Assembly (NCBI GenBank): GCA_001303415.1
Contig: LJTN01000056.1
Location: 1 to 36,053, forward strand
Reading direction: 5' to 3'
DNA length: 36,053 bases
Source of the DNA: Myxococcales bacterium SG8_38
GTDB lineage: Bacteria; Myxococcota_A; Polyangia; Polyangiales; Houyiibacteriaceae
This document shows positions 14,661-22,760 of the stretch, piece after piece; within the stretch, counting starts at the first letter, position 1; each line of letters begins with the position of its first letter. A program made the position numbers and the translations under genes. The notes below the pieces were generated by a model that saw only the letters and a program-made list of their open reading frames with translations, was not told the origin of the DNA and searched no databases.

Positions 14661-15899
14661 CTAGCGCCCCAGGCGGTGGACGCGCGTTCGGAGCGACCGC
14701 ATGACTGCGAGCTGGGTGGCCGCTACGAATCCGTGCGAGAAGTACGTGTTGCCCGCGATCAGCTTCCGGATGAGCTTGGGAGAATCGGCGGGGTCGAATG
14801 TCGCCCAGGCGATGACGCCTGCTTCTCCGCCCGGATAGGTGTGCGTGTCGAAGCGCCATCGGCCCTTCGACAACGTTCCCGAGATCCCGTCAACCGAGAT
14901 CACCGTTGGGCTCGGTCGCAGGATCATCTCACCGCCGACGTGAAGAAGTGGAATTGGGATCTCCCATTCGAAACGGGTTCCCGCGGCGGTTCGCTCCACC
15001 ACCTCGGCGCACGTTCCGTGCAGGAGTGACTTGCCGAACTCCTCCGGATCCAACATCACGCGCCGCACTCTCCCCACACTCGCGCCTGTGCGTCCCACGA
15101 CGGTGACACGCTGCATCGTTTCCCCATCGAGATCCATGAGAACCAAGTCGCCGCGCGCCAGCAACTGATGGAGGGCCTTCATGTCTACGTCGGGTCGGGC
15201 AAGAGGCTTCGTGCGAAACTTGCCATCGATGTGCGTTCCAGAGCGCCGTTCGGCTTCTTTCTTCACCTCTAGCAGCGTGACCATCGCCACGGCCACGTTG
15301 ATCGTGCGGTTGACCGCGTTCCCCTCGGAAGAAAGCTGACGGGTGATGTAGTTCGCGTCGCGCATGTCGAGCCGCGAAGAGAACACCACCAAAGACTCGT
15401 CGGCGCCGTCTGGATACACGCGCCACATCACCCGCCCTATGCCCAGGTCACCGCCGAGCGTTCGGATGTCGAATCGGTAACCCCGCTCGGCGTCTCCCGG
15501 GTACGTGGTCATCACGTTTTGACCGGTCATCGAGAACAAGGTCACGCCCCAGGTCCAGTCGAACGCCATCATCGCCCCGTTCACCGACCGGACGTCGACC
15601 GAGGTCAACGCGCGCATGAAGCTCGGATACTCCGTGGGCGTTCCAATGATGCCCGCGACGGTCTGCGCGGGTGCGCGAACCCGGGCGGCGTAGATCACAG
15701 CCGGAAGGTCGGTTTGGCGGTTCTGGAACTCCGTGAGGATGACGGGGCCTTGAGCCAGGTGGGGTGCGAGCAGCTTTCGTTCTTGCGGGCTCAAGGTGCC
15801 TAGCTGGGCGACCGTGGCCTCGGCCTTGCTGGTTCGTTGCTCCGCCTGGGCGGTCGCGGAAACCGCCAAGAGGATGAAGACCGTGACAATCCTGCGCAT
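14661..15899 (-). CDS. Secreted protein with two tandem START-like (SRPBCC) domains
   Basis: The 412-residue protein has a signal peptide (about 1-19, cleavage after AQA). Two START-like lipid-binding modules follow, at about 55-205 and 255-400. The first has the typical opening AARVRAPAQTVAGIIGTPTEYPSFM, split here as AARVRAPAQTVAG then TPTEYPSFM, matching the polyketide cyclase/COQ10-type pattern of a strand, then helix, then Tyr-Pro. The second has RVMLDPEEFGKSL with WEIPIPLLHVGGEM. No catalytic residues are evident, so binding of a lipid or hydrophobic small molecule in the periplasm is the most likely role. It ends facing the PEGA gene with a 26-base gap. Confidence 0.75.
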   Translation of the reverse strand: MRRIVTVFILLAVSATAQAEQRTSKAEATVAQLGTLSPQERKLLAPHLAQGPVILTEFQNRQTDLPAVIYAARVRAPAQTVAGIIGTPTEYPSFMRALTSVDVRSVNGAMMAFDWTWGVTLFSMTGQNVMTTYPGDAERGYRFDIRTLGGDLGIGRVMWRVYPDGADESLVVFSSRLDMRDANYITRQLSSEGNAVNRTINVAVAMVTLLEVKKEAERRSGTHIDGKFRTKPLARPDVDMKALHQLLARGDLVLMDLDGETMQRVTVVGRTGASVGRVRRVMLDPEEFGKSLLHGTCAEVVERTAAGTRFEWEIPIPLLHVGGEMILRPSPTVISVDGISGTLSKGRWRFDTHTYPGGEAGVIAWATFDPADSPKLIRKLIAGNTYFSHGFVAATQLAVMRSLRTRVHRLGR

Positions 15900-15966
15900 G
15901 CTGATTGGACGCCCTGGTTTGCCGATTCTTCATTCGCGGGGCAAAACCCACATCGAGGCTTGAGCC

Positions 15967-16122
15967 GTGCGCCCAAAGAGCCAGTGGACGCCAGGGAACG
16001 TGGTATTGTGGCTGATCGCCGCCATCGCCGCGACCCTCATCGTGTGCTCGCAGCTGCCGTCCGCCTCCCGGCCGCCTCCGGAAGGTGACGGGGAAAACCT
16101 CGACGTCGAGATCGTGGACTGA
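15967..16122 (+). CDS. Putative 51-residue single-pass membrane protein
   Basis: The frame GTG(15967)-TGA(16122) encodes a short hydrophilic N-terminus, one hydrophobic helix at about 12-27 ([15 protein letters not shown]), then a Pro-rich and acidic tail ([16 protein letters not shown]). A GAGG (15955-15958) lies 8 bases before the GTG, which is a good ribosome-binding site. This is below usual gene-calling lengths, and I do not recognise a family. The gap between the START-like gene and the aldolase gene is otherwise empty, which favours it being real. Confidence 0.5.
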   Translation: MRPKSQWTPGNVVLWLIAAIAATLIVCSQLPSASRPPPEGDGENLDVEIVD

Positions 16123-16172
16123 AGGAGATCTCAGCGTTCCGGACGGAGTTTCCGCCGGAGGGGAGGGTCTGC

Positions 16173-16201
16173 TTGACCGTGCGAGCCCGGCGACCTTTAC
16201 T
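16173..16201 (+). promoter_or_regulatory. Candidate promoter for the aldolase gene, possibly leaderless
   Basis: TTGACC (16173-16178) is followed after 17 bases by TTTACT (16196-16201), with 5 of 6 and 4 of 6 matches to the sigma70 consensus. Transcription would start about 7 bases on, at or next to the ATG at 16208. No ribosome-binding site precedes that ATG. Confidence 0.4.
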
Positions 16202-16207
16202 AAACGC

Positions 16208-16855
16208 ATGCAGATTTTCATCGACACCGCCGACATCGAGGAGATTCGCGACGCTGCCGCCATGGGCGTGATCGATGGCGTGACGACCAATCCCTCGCTG
16301 GTCGCGAAGACCGGTCGACCCTTCAAGGAGGTCCTCGTCGACATCTGCGAGGTCGTCGACGGCCCGATCAGCGCCGAGGTCCTTGCGACCGATTACGATG
16401 GAATCCTCAAAGAAGCGCGTGCGCTCGCCGCGATGCACGAGAACATCGTCGTCAAGGTGCCTCTGATCGCCGAAGGCCTCAAAGCGGTTCGGACTCTTGC
16501 CGGCGAAGGCATTCGCGTGAACGTGACGCTCTGCTTCAGTCCCACACAAGGTCTCCTCGCAGCGAAAGCAGGCGCAACCTACGTGAGCCCGTTCGTCGGC
16601 CGCGTCGACGACATCAGCGGAAATGGGATGGAAATCGTGCAGCAGCTGGTGACCATCTACCAAAATTACGGCCTCGAAACGCAGGTGCTCGCAGCCAGCA
16701 TCCGCCATCCTCTCCATGTCGTCCAGGCATCGCTCATCGGAGCGCACGTGGCGACGATTCCGCACAAGGTGATCCATCAGCTTCTCAAGCATCCGCTCAC
16801 CGACATCGGATTGGAGCGGTTTCTTGCCGACGCCAAGAAGATTCCGAACGGCTGA
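16208..16855 (+). CDS. Fructose-6-phosphate aldolase/transaldolase-like protein
   Basis: The 215-residue TIM barrel matches the short transaldolase/FSA (TalC, MipB) group. It begins [28 protein letters not shown] marks the second strand, and the Schiff-base lysine is K83 in NIVVKVP. Further segments are [19 protein letters not shown] and [10 protein letters not shown]. An open frame continues upstream to 16085, but homology begins exactly at this ATG. Members either transfer dihydroxyacetone units between sugar phosphates or cleave fructose 6-phosphate. The two activities cannot be separated from sequence at this level. It heads a plus-strand run to 22541. Confidence 0.93.
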   Translation: MQIFIDTADIEEIRDAAAMGVIDGVTTNPSLVAKTGRPFKEVLVDICEVVDGPISAEVLATDYDGILKEARALAAMHENIVVKVPLIAEGLKAVRTLAGEGIRVNVTLCFSPTQGLLAAKAGATYVSPFVGRVDDISGNGMEIVQQLVTIYQNYGLETQVLAASIRHPLHVVQASLIGAHVATIPHKVIHQLLKHPLTDIGLERFLADAKKIPNG

Positions 16856-16891
16856 GGCCTGACGCTTCGCGATCTTCCACGCGAGTCACGC

Positions 16892-17803
16892 ATGCGGCCC
16901 AGAGTCCTCGTCGTCTACAAGAAGAGCACGTACCAGCGGTATGTTGGAAGCGCCCAGAAGCGGCTCGAGGAGCTGATCGAGCACCACGACATTTCGGTCG
17001 AGGGGCTGCTGCAAGAGCACGAGATACATCAAGAAACGCTCAGGCGAGCGAAGGAGGCTCTGCGCGATCTGGGCGCCCGCGCGGTGCTTCGCTACCGCCC
17101 AGAGCCTTTGCCCGATGAAGGATCATGGGACCTGATCGTCACGTTGGGCGGGGATGGCACGCTGCTTTGGGCGTCCCATCTGGCCGATTCTTCCACGCCC
17201 ATGTTGGCGATCAACAGCGCCCCTGACACCAGCGTCGGCTACTTTTGCGCCGGCAACGGACACAACGTGAGAGAGGTCCTCGCTGCGGCGTTGGCCGGCC
17301 GGCTGAAATCGAGCCGTCTCGCCCGAATGCGAGTCGACCTCAACGACGAGGTGATCTCGACGCGCGTGCTGAACGACGCCTTGTTTTGCCACGAGAGCCC
17401 AGCCGCGACCTCCCGGTACATTTTGGAGCATCGCGGCGAGTGGGAGCGCCAGATGTCGAGCGGAGTCTGGGTGGGCCCTGCCGCTGGGTCGACAGCCGCA
17501 ATTCGATCCGCCGGTGGCAAAGTCATGCCCATCCGGTCTCGGCGGCTTCAATTCGTGATCCGCGAGCCTTATCACGGAGTGGAGCAGAAATACCGCCTGA
17601 CCAAAGGGATGGTCTCCCCAGGCGAGGACCTCAGGATTACGAGCCGCATGACCAAGGGATGCATCTTCCTCGACGGCACGCAGAAGGTCCATGCAGTCGG
17701 GATTGGCGACTGCGTTCGGCTCACCCTGTCCGACGAGCCGCTCACGCTCCTCGGTCTCGATCGACGAGCCGACGGATCGAGCGTGGCAGCGCCATTTAAG
17801 TAA
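16892..17803 (+). CDS. nadK: NAD kinase, ATP-NAD kinase family
   Basis: The 303-residue protein carries the family motif GGDGT at residues 86-90. It also has NSAPDTSVGYF (the usual NxGxxGF region), LNDALF (usual LNDVV) and GSTAAIRSAGGKVMP (usual GSTAYSLSAGGPI). The family phosphorylates NAD to NADP. Several motif positions differ from the common bacterial form (N-D-A, A-A-I-R, G-G-K-V), so this is a divergent member, possibly of the subgroup related to eukaryotic mitochondrial NADK2. The C-terminal beta region with the FLDGTQKVHAV segment is present and the length is normal. There is no clear ribosome-binding site at the ATG. Confidence 0.85.
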   Translation: MRPRVLVVYKKSTYQRYVGSAQKRLEELIEHHDISVEGLLQEHEIHQETLRRAKEALRDLGARAVLRYRPEPLPDEGSWDLIVTLGGDGTLLWASHLADSSTPMLAINSAPDTSVGYFCAGNGHNVREVLAAALAGRLKSSRLARMRVDLNDEVISTRVLNDALFCHESPAATSRYILEHRGEWERQMSSGVWVGPAAGSTAAIRSAGGKVMPIRSRRLQFVIREPYHGVEQKYRLTKGMVSPGEDLRITSRMTKGCIFLDGTQKVHAVGIGDCVRLTLSDEPLTLLGLDRRADGSSVAAPFK

Positions 17804-17840
17804 GTTGACCCCTCGAAGACGCGAGCGGTAGGTAGTGTCG

Positions 17841-18452
17841 ATGGCATCGGATCGCAGCCACGTTTCACAGACGGTCTGGCCCATGCTCGCTCTGTTTCTG
17901 GTGGAGCTCGCTCGGATGTGGCCGGCGCTCGACGGCGCGCAGTCCTTTGCCGCCGCATCTCCGGTGAGTTGGTCGTCCCTGGCCGCATTCACGGTGGTCG
18001 TGACGGTGTTCTTTGGAGCGTACGTGCGCGGGTGGAGGGTCCTGAGCCGGGAGTCCACGTCAGGCCCCGCGCCCTATCGGAACCCGGGATGCAGGCGTTT
18101 GCAGAGCTTGGCTGGCGGCATGGCCTGGGCGCTGGTGGCCGCGCACTTGATCTTGCTCTGGGTCATGACGCTTCGCGCCGGGCCCGTCGCGTTAAGTCAC
18201 TACGAGCTACTGCGAAGGTTCCTGTCGAGGCCGTTGGTGCTTGCGTTTTACATGCTCGGGCTCGGCGCGCTCGGCCTCTATCTATCGCAGGGAATCGCGG
18301 CTTCCTTTCGCGCCTGGGGTTTCGGGACTCGGCCCAAAAGTTCACTCCGCCTCGAGGTAGGTTGTACCTTGGGATCGGCCATTCTGATGCTCCTCGCGAT
18401 CAACGTCTTGAGTCATTTCGTGACGGGGCGGGCGTATTGGGGTGCCTCGTGA
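17841..18452 (+). CDS. SdhC-like (succinate dehydrogenase/fumarate reductase cytochrome b fold) membrane protein lacking heme-ligand His
   Basis: The 203-residue protein has about five transmembrane helices (about 8-27, 41-62, 88-110, 132-158 and 168-190). The spacing and segments AFYMLGLGALGLYLSQGIAASFRAWG and GGMAWALVAAHLILLW resemble the five-helix SdhC/FrdC subunits found in Myxococcota and Bacillota. In that family the corresponding segments carry heme-ligating histidines (LHLYHG and VHLL), but here the positions read LYLSQG and LVELAR. Only His102 in AAHLIL is retained. No sdhA or sdhB is nearby. The ATG at 17841 has AGG 8 bases upstream (GTG at 17835 is an alternative). The stop overlaps the next gene by GTGA. 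It is probably a repurposed membrane protein with no respiratory role. The relationship is by eye and needs a profile search. Confidence 0.6.
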   Translation: MASDRSHVSQTVWPMLALFLVELARMWPALDGAQSFAAASPVSWSSLAAFTVVVTVFFGAYVRGWRVLSRESTSGPAPYRNPGCRRLQSLAGGMAWALVAAHLILLWVMTLRAGPVALSHYELLRRFLSRPLVLAFYMLGLGALGLYLSQGIAASFRAWGFGTRPKSSLRLEVGCTLGSAILMLLAINVLSHFVTGRAYWGAS

Positions 18453-19384
18453 GCTTTGCCCGAATCTACGCAATCGCGCTCAATACGTACCGCGAGGCCG
18501 TACGCGATAGGGTGCTCTTCGGGGTCCTCGTGCTCGCCGCGGCCGTCCTCGCCCTCACTCTCGCGCTCGCAGAGCTGTCCCTCGACCAGCAAATGCGTGT
18601 CGTCACCGACTTGGGGCTAGCGTCCATTTCCCTCTTTTCCGTCGTCGTCGCCATCTTTTTGGGGTCGTCGCTGCTCTACAAGGAGATCGAGCGCAAGACC
18701 CTATACGTCATCTTGCCGAAGCCAATTGCCCGCTACGAGTTCTTGCTCGGCAAGTACTTCGGCATCATGGCCACCGCCGGCGTATTCGTCGCGATCATGG
18801 GAGCGCTTCTCCTTCTCGTAACCGCCATTCAAGCCGAGGCCTCCATGGTGTGGGTGGCCGCGATTGCGGCAGGCCTGTGCATCGCGCTCGGGATCGCATT
18901 CTTGCTGGCCAAAGATCGCACTCTGGTCGTTCCGCTCTGGTCACTGGTCGCGCTGGGCGCGACCGCGTGGCTGTGCTCTACGGTGGACGTGGAGCTCTTC
19001 CGGTTGCTGGCTTCCTTCGTTCTAAACGTGGGCGAGGTCTTCATTCTGGCCGCGGTTGCGTTGCTCTTTTCGTCGTTCTCGACGCCGTTCTTGACGGGTG
19101 CATTCACGTTCGGCGTGTGGCTGGTGGGCCGCGCAGCCCACGACATGGTTGCGATGAAAACGCGTGTGCTGAACCCAACCATGAAGCAGATCCTTAGCTG
19201 GCTGGCGGAAGTCGTCCCCAACTTCAATCTCTTCGTCCCAGGCCGCAGCACGCTCGTCACGAGAAGCGCCGATTATGGAGATCCGCTCACCTATCTCATC
19301 ACGTCCATGGGATACGCCGTCCTATACGCAGCGGTCATCCTCTTCGTGGCCGCCGTCATCTTCCGGCGCCGGGATTTTCTGTGA
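18449..19384 (+). CDS. ABC-2 type transporter permease
   Basis: The 311-residue protein starts at the GTG overlapping the upstream stop. It has six or more transmembrane helices and the signature ERKTLYVILPKPIARYEFLLGKYFG, here split as ERKTLYVILPKP and YEFLLGKYFG, typical of ABC-2/NosY-type permeases. The last helix ends AAVIFRRRDFL. No ATP-binding partner lies beside it, so the ATPase is probably encoded elsewhere or shared. An upstream open frame to 17918 is only a shadow of the SdhC-like gene. Its stop overlaps the next start by GTGA, so three genes (17841-20025) are translationally coupled. The substrate is unknown. Confidence 0.88.
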   Translation: MSFARIYAIALNTYREAVRDRVLFGVLVLAAAVLALTLALAELSLDQQMRVVTDLGLASISLFSVVVAIFLGSSLLYKEIERKTLYVILPKPIARYEFLLGKYFGIMATAGVFVAIMGALLLLVTAIQAEASMVWVAAIAAGLCIALGIAFLLAKDRTLVVPLWSLVALGATAWLCSTVDVELFRLLASFVLNVGEVFILAAVALLFSSFSTPFLTGAFTFGVWLVGRAAHDMVAMKTRVLNPTMKQILSWLAEVVPNFNLFVPGRSTLVTRSADYGDPLTYLITSMGYAVLYAAVILFVAAVIFRRRDFL

Positions 19385-20025
19385 AGCGGCTCGGCGAACG
19401 GCCGATCTTCGTCGTGATCGTGGCCCTTGGCCTCGCGATGGCGCTCATGCTGGGACGAGCGGTTTCGGAATCCCGCTCCGAGTTCGCCAACGCTCGATCC
19501 TATCGGCACAGTGGAGAGCTGATGCGCGCAATCGAGCATTATCGAAGGGCATTGCGGTGGTCGTTCCCGCTGAGCCCCCATGCGTCGGAGGCCGCTTCGG
19601 AGCTAGAGGCCTGTGCGGCGGAATTGGAGGATGCGGGGGACCGCGCGGGAGCCTTGCTGGCCTGGAGATCCCTTCTCGGCAGCGTCATGGCAACTCGCTT
19701 CCTTCATGCGCCGGCTGACCCAGAAATCGTGCGTGCACGCGCGGAGATTGCGCGCCTAGTCGCCCTCGACGCCGACGCGCGGGCCGAGGCGGGCCCTCAG
19801 ACCGAGCGGCTCATCACCGAGCCACGGAGCATCGCCGTTGCCCCGAATCCCGTGTGGGGCACGTTGCTCCTGTTCGGTTTTGCGACATGGCTTGTATCGC
19901 TGGTCGTGCTCACCCGACGTGGCTTCGACGGCAGAGGGTACTTTCAGTGGCCCTCGGCCCGAGCTCCCGTCTGGACCGCGCTGGCGGGTTTCCTCGCGTT
20001 TCTTGTCGGGCTGTCGCTTGCCTGA
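19381..20025 (+). CDS. Membrane-anchored TPR-like protein
   Basis: The 214-residue protein starts at the GTG overlapping the permease stop. A hydrophobic N-terminal helix (about 9-27) is followed by a TPR-like helical region at about 35-110 that includes SYRHSGELMRAIEHYRRALRW. Two C-terminal membrane helices lie at about 160-182 and 194-213. The soluble part would face the periplasm if the first helix is a signal anchor. The coupling to the permease gene makes it a likely accessory subunit. I do not recognise a named family. Confidence 0.75.
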   Translation: MKRLGERPIFVVIVALGLAMALMLGRAVSESRSEFANARSYRHSGELMRAIEHYRRALRWSFPLSPHASEAASELEACAAELEDAGDRAGALLAWRSLLGSVMATRFLHAPADPEIVRARAEIARLVALDADARAEAGPQTERLITEPRSIAVAPNPVWGTLLLFGFATWLVSLVVLTRRGFDGRGYFQWPSARAPVWTALAGFLAFLVGLSLA

Positions 20026-20062
20026 AGTTGCCCCAACCGTGGCCACGCGGTAACAGGGCGGC

Positions 20063-21328
20063 GTGGACTCGCTCGAGATCATCGGGGGCAACAGGCTGGT
20101 CGGCACCGTGCCCATCAGCGGCGCCAAAAACGCCGCCCTGCCCATCATGACCGCCGCCCTGTTGGCCGACGGAGAGCACGTGTTTCGCAACGTGCCGGAT
20201 TTGCGCGACGTCCACACGATGACGCGTCTCCTCGGCCGGCTCGGCGTGCAAGCGGTGTATCGGGACGGCGAGGTGCAGATGACGTCCTTCGGCGACATTC
20301 AACCGACCGCCCCGTATGATCTGGTCAAGCAGATGCGCGCCTCGGTGCTGGTGCTGGGACCCCTGGTGGCACGCTGCGGCCGAGCGATGGTCTCACTGCC
20401 TGGCGGGTGTGCGATCGGCGCACGACCGATTGATCAGCACCTCAAGGGGCTTTCGGCGATGGGCGGCCGCGTCGAGCTGCGCCATGGATACGTCGAAGTG
20501 ACCGTTCCACGCGGTCGCCTGCGAGGCGCGGACATCACCTTCGACTTCCCGACGCACACCGGAACGGAGAATCTCATGTGCGCCGCCGTCCTGGCCCAAG
20601 GCCGTACGACGCTCGTGAACTGCGCGCGCGAGCCCGAGGTCGAGGAGCTCGCACGGGTGTTGAACAAGATGGGGGCTCGGATAGAGGGGGCAGGCACCTC
20701 GGTGATTTCGATCGAGGGTGTCGAATCTCTCCACCCGGTCGATCACGCGATCATGCCCGATCGGATCGAGGCCGGTACCTTCATGGTGGCCTCGGCGGCT
20801 ACCGAGGGGGATATGCTCGTGGATGGCATCGGCTTCGAGCCGCTTGAGGCGGTGATTGCCAAGCTCCGCGAGGCTGGCGCCGGCATCGAGCGCGAGGGCG
20901 GCGGGATCCGAGTCGTGGGCTCGCGCCCCATTCGACCGACCGACGTGATCACGCAGCCACATCCTGGCTTTCCAACCGACATGCAGGCGCAGCTCATGAT
21001 GTTGATGTGCCTTGCCAAAGGGACGAGCCGCATCACCGAGACCGTCTTCGAGAACCGATTCATGCACGTGTCGGAGCTGAATCGGATGGGAGCAGACATC
21101 GAAATCAATGGAAGAACGGCGGTCGTGCGGGGCGTCGACAAGCTCGAGGGCGCCGAGGTCATGGCCACCGATCTGCGAGCAAGCGCATCTCTGGTCTTGG
21201 CGGGTTTGGTCGCCGAAGGCACCACGCACGTTCGGCGGGTCTACCACCTCGATCGGGGCTATGAGCAGATCGAGAAGAAGCTGGCGCCCCTCGGTGCTCG
21301 AATCAAGCGAGTGGCTGGCAATGCCTAG
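20063..21328 (+). CDS. murA: UDP-N-acetylglucosamine 1-carboxyvinyltransferase
   Basis: The 421-residue enzyme catalyses the first committed step of peptidoglycan precursor synthesis, transferring enolpyruvate from PEP to UDP-GlcNAc. It shows the N-terminal [10 protein letters not shown] with the conserved Lys. The active-site loop Cys is C116 in [14 protein letters not shown]. This is the fosfomycin-sensitive Cys form, since some lineages have Asp there. It also has [10 protein letters not shown] and [12 protein letters not shown]. Length is normal. The start is GTG at 20063. It overlaps hisG by 8 bases. Confidence 0.98.
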   Translation: MDSLEIIGGNRLVGTVPISGAKNAALPIMTAALLADGEHVFRNVPDLRDVHTMTRLLGRLGVQAVYRDGEVQMTSFGDIQPTAPYDLVKQMRASVLVLGPLVARCGRAMVSLPGGCAIGARPIDQHLKGLSAMGGRVELRHGYVEVTVPRGRLRGADITFDFPTHTGTENLMCAAVLAQGRTTLVNCAREPEVEELARVLNKMGARIEGAGTSVISIEGVESLHPVDHAIMPDRIEAGTFMVASAATEGDMLVDGIGFEPLEAVIAKLREAGAGIEREGGGIRVVGSRPIRPTDVITQPHPGFPTDMQAQLMMLMCLAKGTSRITETVFENRFMHVSELNRMGADIEINGRTAVVRGVDKLEGAEVMATDLRASASLVLAGLVAEGTTHVRRVYHLDRGYEQIEKKLAPLGARIKRVAGNA

Positions 21329-21959
21329 ACGCAACAAAGATACCGTCGTGATCGCCGTGCCCAAGGGGCGCATCCTCGAACAGCTGAGCGAGCGGCTCCA
21401 GCGAGCGGGCATCCCTGCAGAGGCATTGACGGCCAACAGCCGTAAGCTCGTTCGCGAGGACGAGAAGTCCGGGCTACGCTACCTGCTGCTCAAGCCCGAC
21501 GACGTACCGACCTACGTTGAGTATGGGGCCGCGGACCTCGGCGTCGTCGGACGCGACGTGTTGATGGAGCGCAACTACGACGTGCTCGCACCGGTCGATC
21601 TGGACATCGGCAGATGCCGCATGATGGTGTGCGGCCTCCCCGAAGAAAGCCTCACCGGGGAGCGCGAGCGCCCGCTGCGCGTCGCCACGAAGTTCCCCCA
21701 CATCGCGGAGCGGCACTTCCGTTCCAGGGGCATTCCCGTCGAGCTCATCTTCTGTCAGGGCTCGGTCGAGCTGGCTCCTCTGACCGGGCTTGCAGACGTC
21801 ATCGTTGACTTGGTCGAAACAGGAGAAACATTGCGCCAGAACGGTTTGGTCACCTTGGAGAAGATCGCGGACATCAGCTCGGTGTTGATCGCGAATCGGG
21901 CGGGGCTCAAGCTCCGTCGCTCTGCGATCCAGCCCATTCTGGACGCGCTGCGCGACTAG
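21321..21959 (+). CDS. hisG: ATP phosphoribosyltransferase, short form
   Basis: The 212-residue enzyme catalyses the first step of histidine biosynthesis (ATP plus PRPP to phosphoribosyl-ATP). It has [33 protein letters not shown] and the PRPP-binding segment [15 protein letters not shown]. It lacks the C-terminal regulatory domain of long HisG, so it should require the HisZ partner, which is not in this window. The start overlaps murA by 8 bases. An upstream open frame to 21108 is a shadow of murA. Confidence 0.97.
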   Translation: MPRRNKDTVVIAVPKGRILEQLSERLQRAGIPAEALTANSRKLVREDEKSGLRYLLLKPDDVPTYVEYGAADLGVVGRDVLMERNYDVLAPVDLDIGRCRMMVCGLPEESLTGERERPLRVATKFPHIAERHFRSRGIPVELIFCQGSVELAPLTGLADVIVDLVETGETLRQNGLVTLEKIADISSVLIANRAGLKLRRSAIQPILDALRD

Positions 21960-21968
21960 CACTCCGAC

Positions 21969-22541
21969 ATGCTTCGACTCCGGACCGCGACCGACTCCAA
22001 ATGGATCCGCATCGTCCTCGAGGATTTCGACTCGTTCCTGGTGGACCATGCAGCATGCGAGCGCAAAGCGTCCGCGACCGCGCTCAAGCTGGTTTCTCAC
22101 TACTCGGATAGGACGCTGCTGGTGCGCGAGCTGATTCCCTTCGCCCAAGAAGAGCTCGAGCACTACGCCCAAGTGATGGAGATCATCCTCGATCGGGGCA
22201 TCCCGAATCGGCCCGACGAAAAGGACCCGTACGTGGGTGCGCTGATGGGCCTGATCGAGCGCGGGCCCGAGCAGTACTTCTTGGATCGCCTTCTGATCCT
22301 CGGAATCGTGGAAGCCCGCGGATGCGAGCGTTTTGGCATCGTCGCCGATGCGCTTGAGCCCGGACCCATGAAGCGCTTCTACACCGACATCACGCGATCC
22401 GAGGCACGGCATCATGGCCTGTTCGTTCGACTGGCGCGCGAGTATTTCCCGCAGTCGAGGGTGCAAAGACGACTGGACGAGCTGCTCATCGCCGAGGCAA
22501 CAATCATCGAAGCGCTCCCACCCAGAGCCGCAGTGCACTGA
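21969..22541 (+). CDS. miaE: tRNA-(ms2io6A)-hydroxylase MiaE-like protein
   Basis: The 190-residue helical protein has the carboxylate and histidine pattern of a ferritin-like diiron hydroxylase. It includes DHAACERKASATAL, FAQEELEHY (ExxH), VEARGCERF and TRSEARHHGLF (ExxH). This set matches MiaE, which hydroxylates the isopentenyl group of ms2i6A at tRNA position 37 using oxygen. It implies the organism also makes ms2i6A (miaA, miaB) elsewhere and is aerobic at least part of the time. It sits 10 bases after hisG. There is no visible terminator after it, but an inverted repeat follows. Confidence 0.92.
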   Translation: MLRLRTATDSKWIRIVLEDFDSFLVDHAACERKASATALKLVSHYSDRTLLVRELIPFAQEELEHYAQVMEIILDRGIPNRPDEKDPYVGALMGLIERGPEQYFLDRLLILGIVEARGCERFGIVADALEPGPMKRFYTDITRSEARHHGLFVRLAREYFPQSRVQRRLDELLIAEATIIEALPPRAAVH

Positions 22542-22605
22542 GCACCGTCAATGAGAACCACTATGTTTGGCGACTCGGCTCCCGGAGGACGGGTCGCGAC
22601 GGGCT

Positions 22606-22712
22606 TAGGCGCTAGCGTGGGGGAGGCGAGGTGGGGATGATGGGTCCGTGTTCCGACGTTGCTGCTGCGCTCAGTCGCATATCCACAGACCGTCAACGCA
22701 CGCTAGCGCCTA
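22606..22712. repeat. 107-base inverted-repeat element between miaE and the acetyltransferase gene
   Basis: A perfect 14-base inverted repeat TAGGCGCTAGCGTG (22606-22619) and CACGCTAGCGCCTA (22699-22712) encloses 79 bases. The outermost base pair is TA on both sides, so it fits either a 12-base terminal repeat with TA target duplication (IS630/mariner-like MITE) or a long-loop hairpin. The centre of each arm, CGCTAGCG, is itself palindromic. No coding frame of note lies inside. Confidence 0.6.
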
Positions 22713-22760
22713 CCTCGTGTCGTGTTTTTCCGAGCCCGTGCTTACGACTCACTGCCCAAC

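Noticed and set aside
17918..18448. Upstream extension of the ABC permease frame
   Set aside because: Overlaps the SdhC-like gene in another frame; GTG at 18449 gives a precise GTGA overlap and complete homology.
20393..21436. 347-residue minus-strand frame opposite murA
   Set aside because: Shadow of murA with no recognisable domain.
22533..22545. GTGC/GCAC hairpin at the end of miaE as a terminator
   Set aside because: Only a 4-base stem with no T-run.
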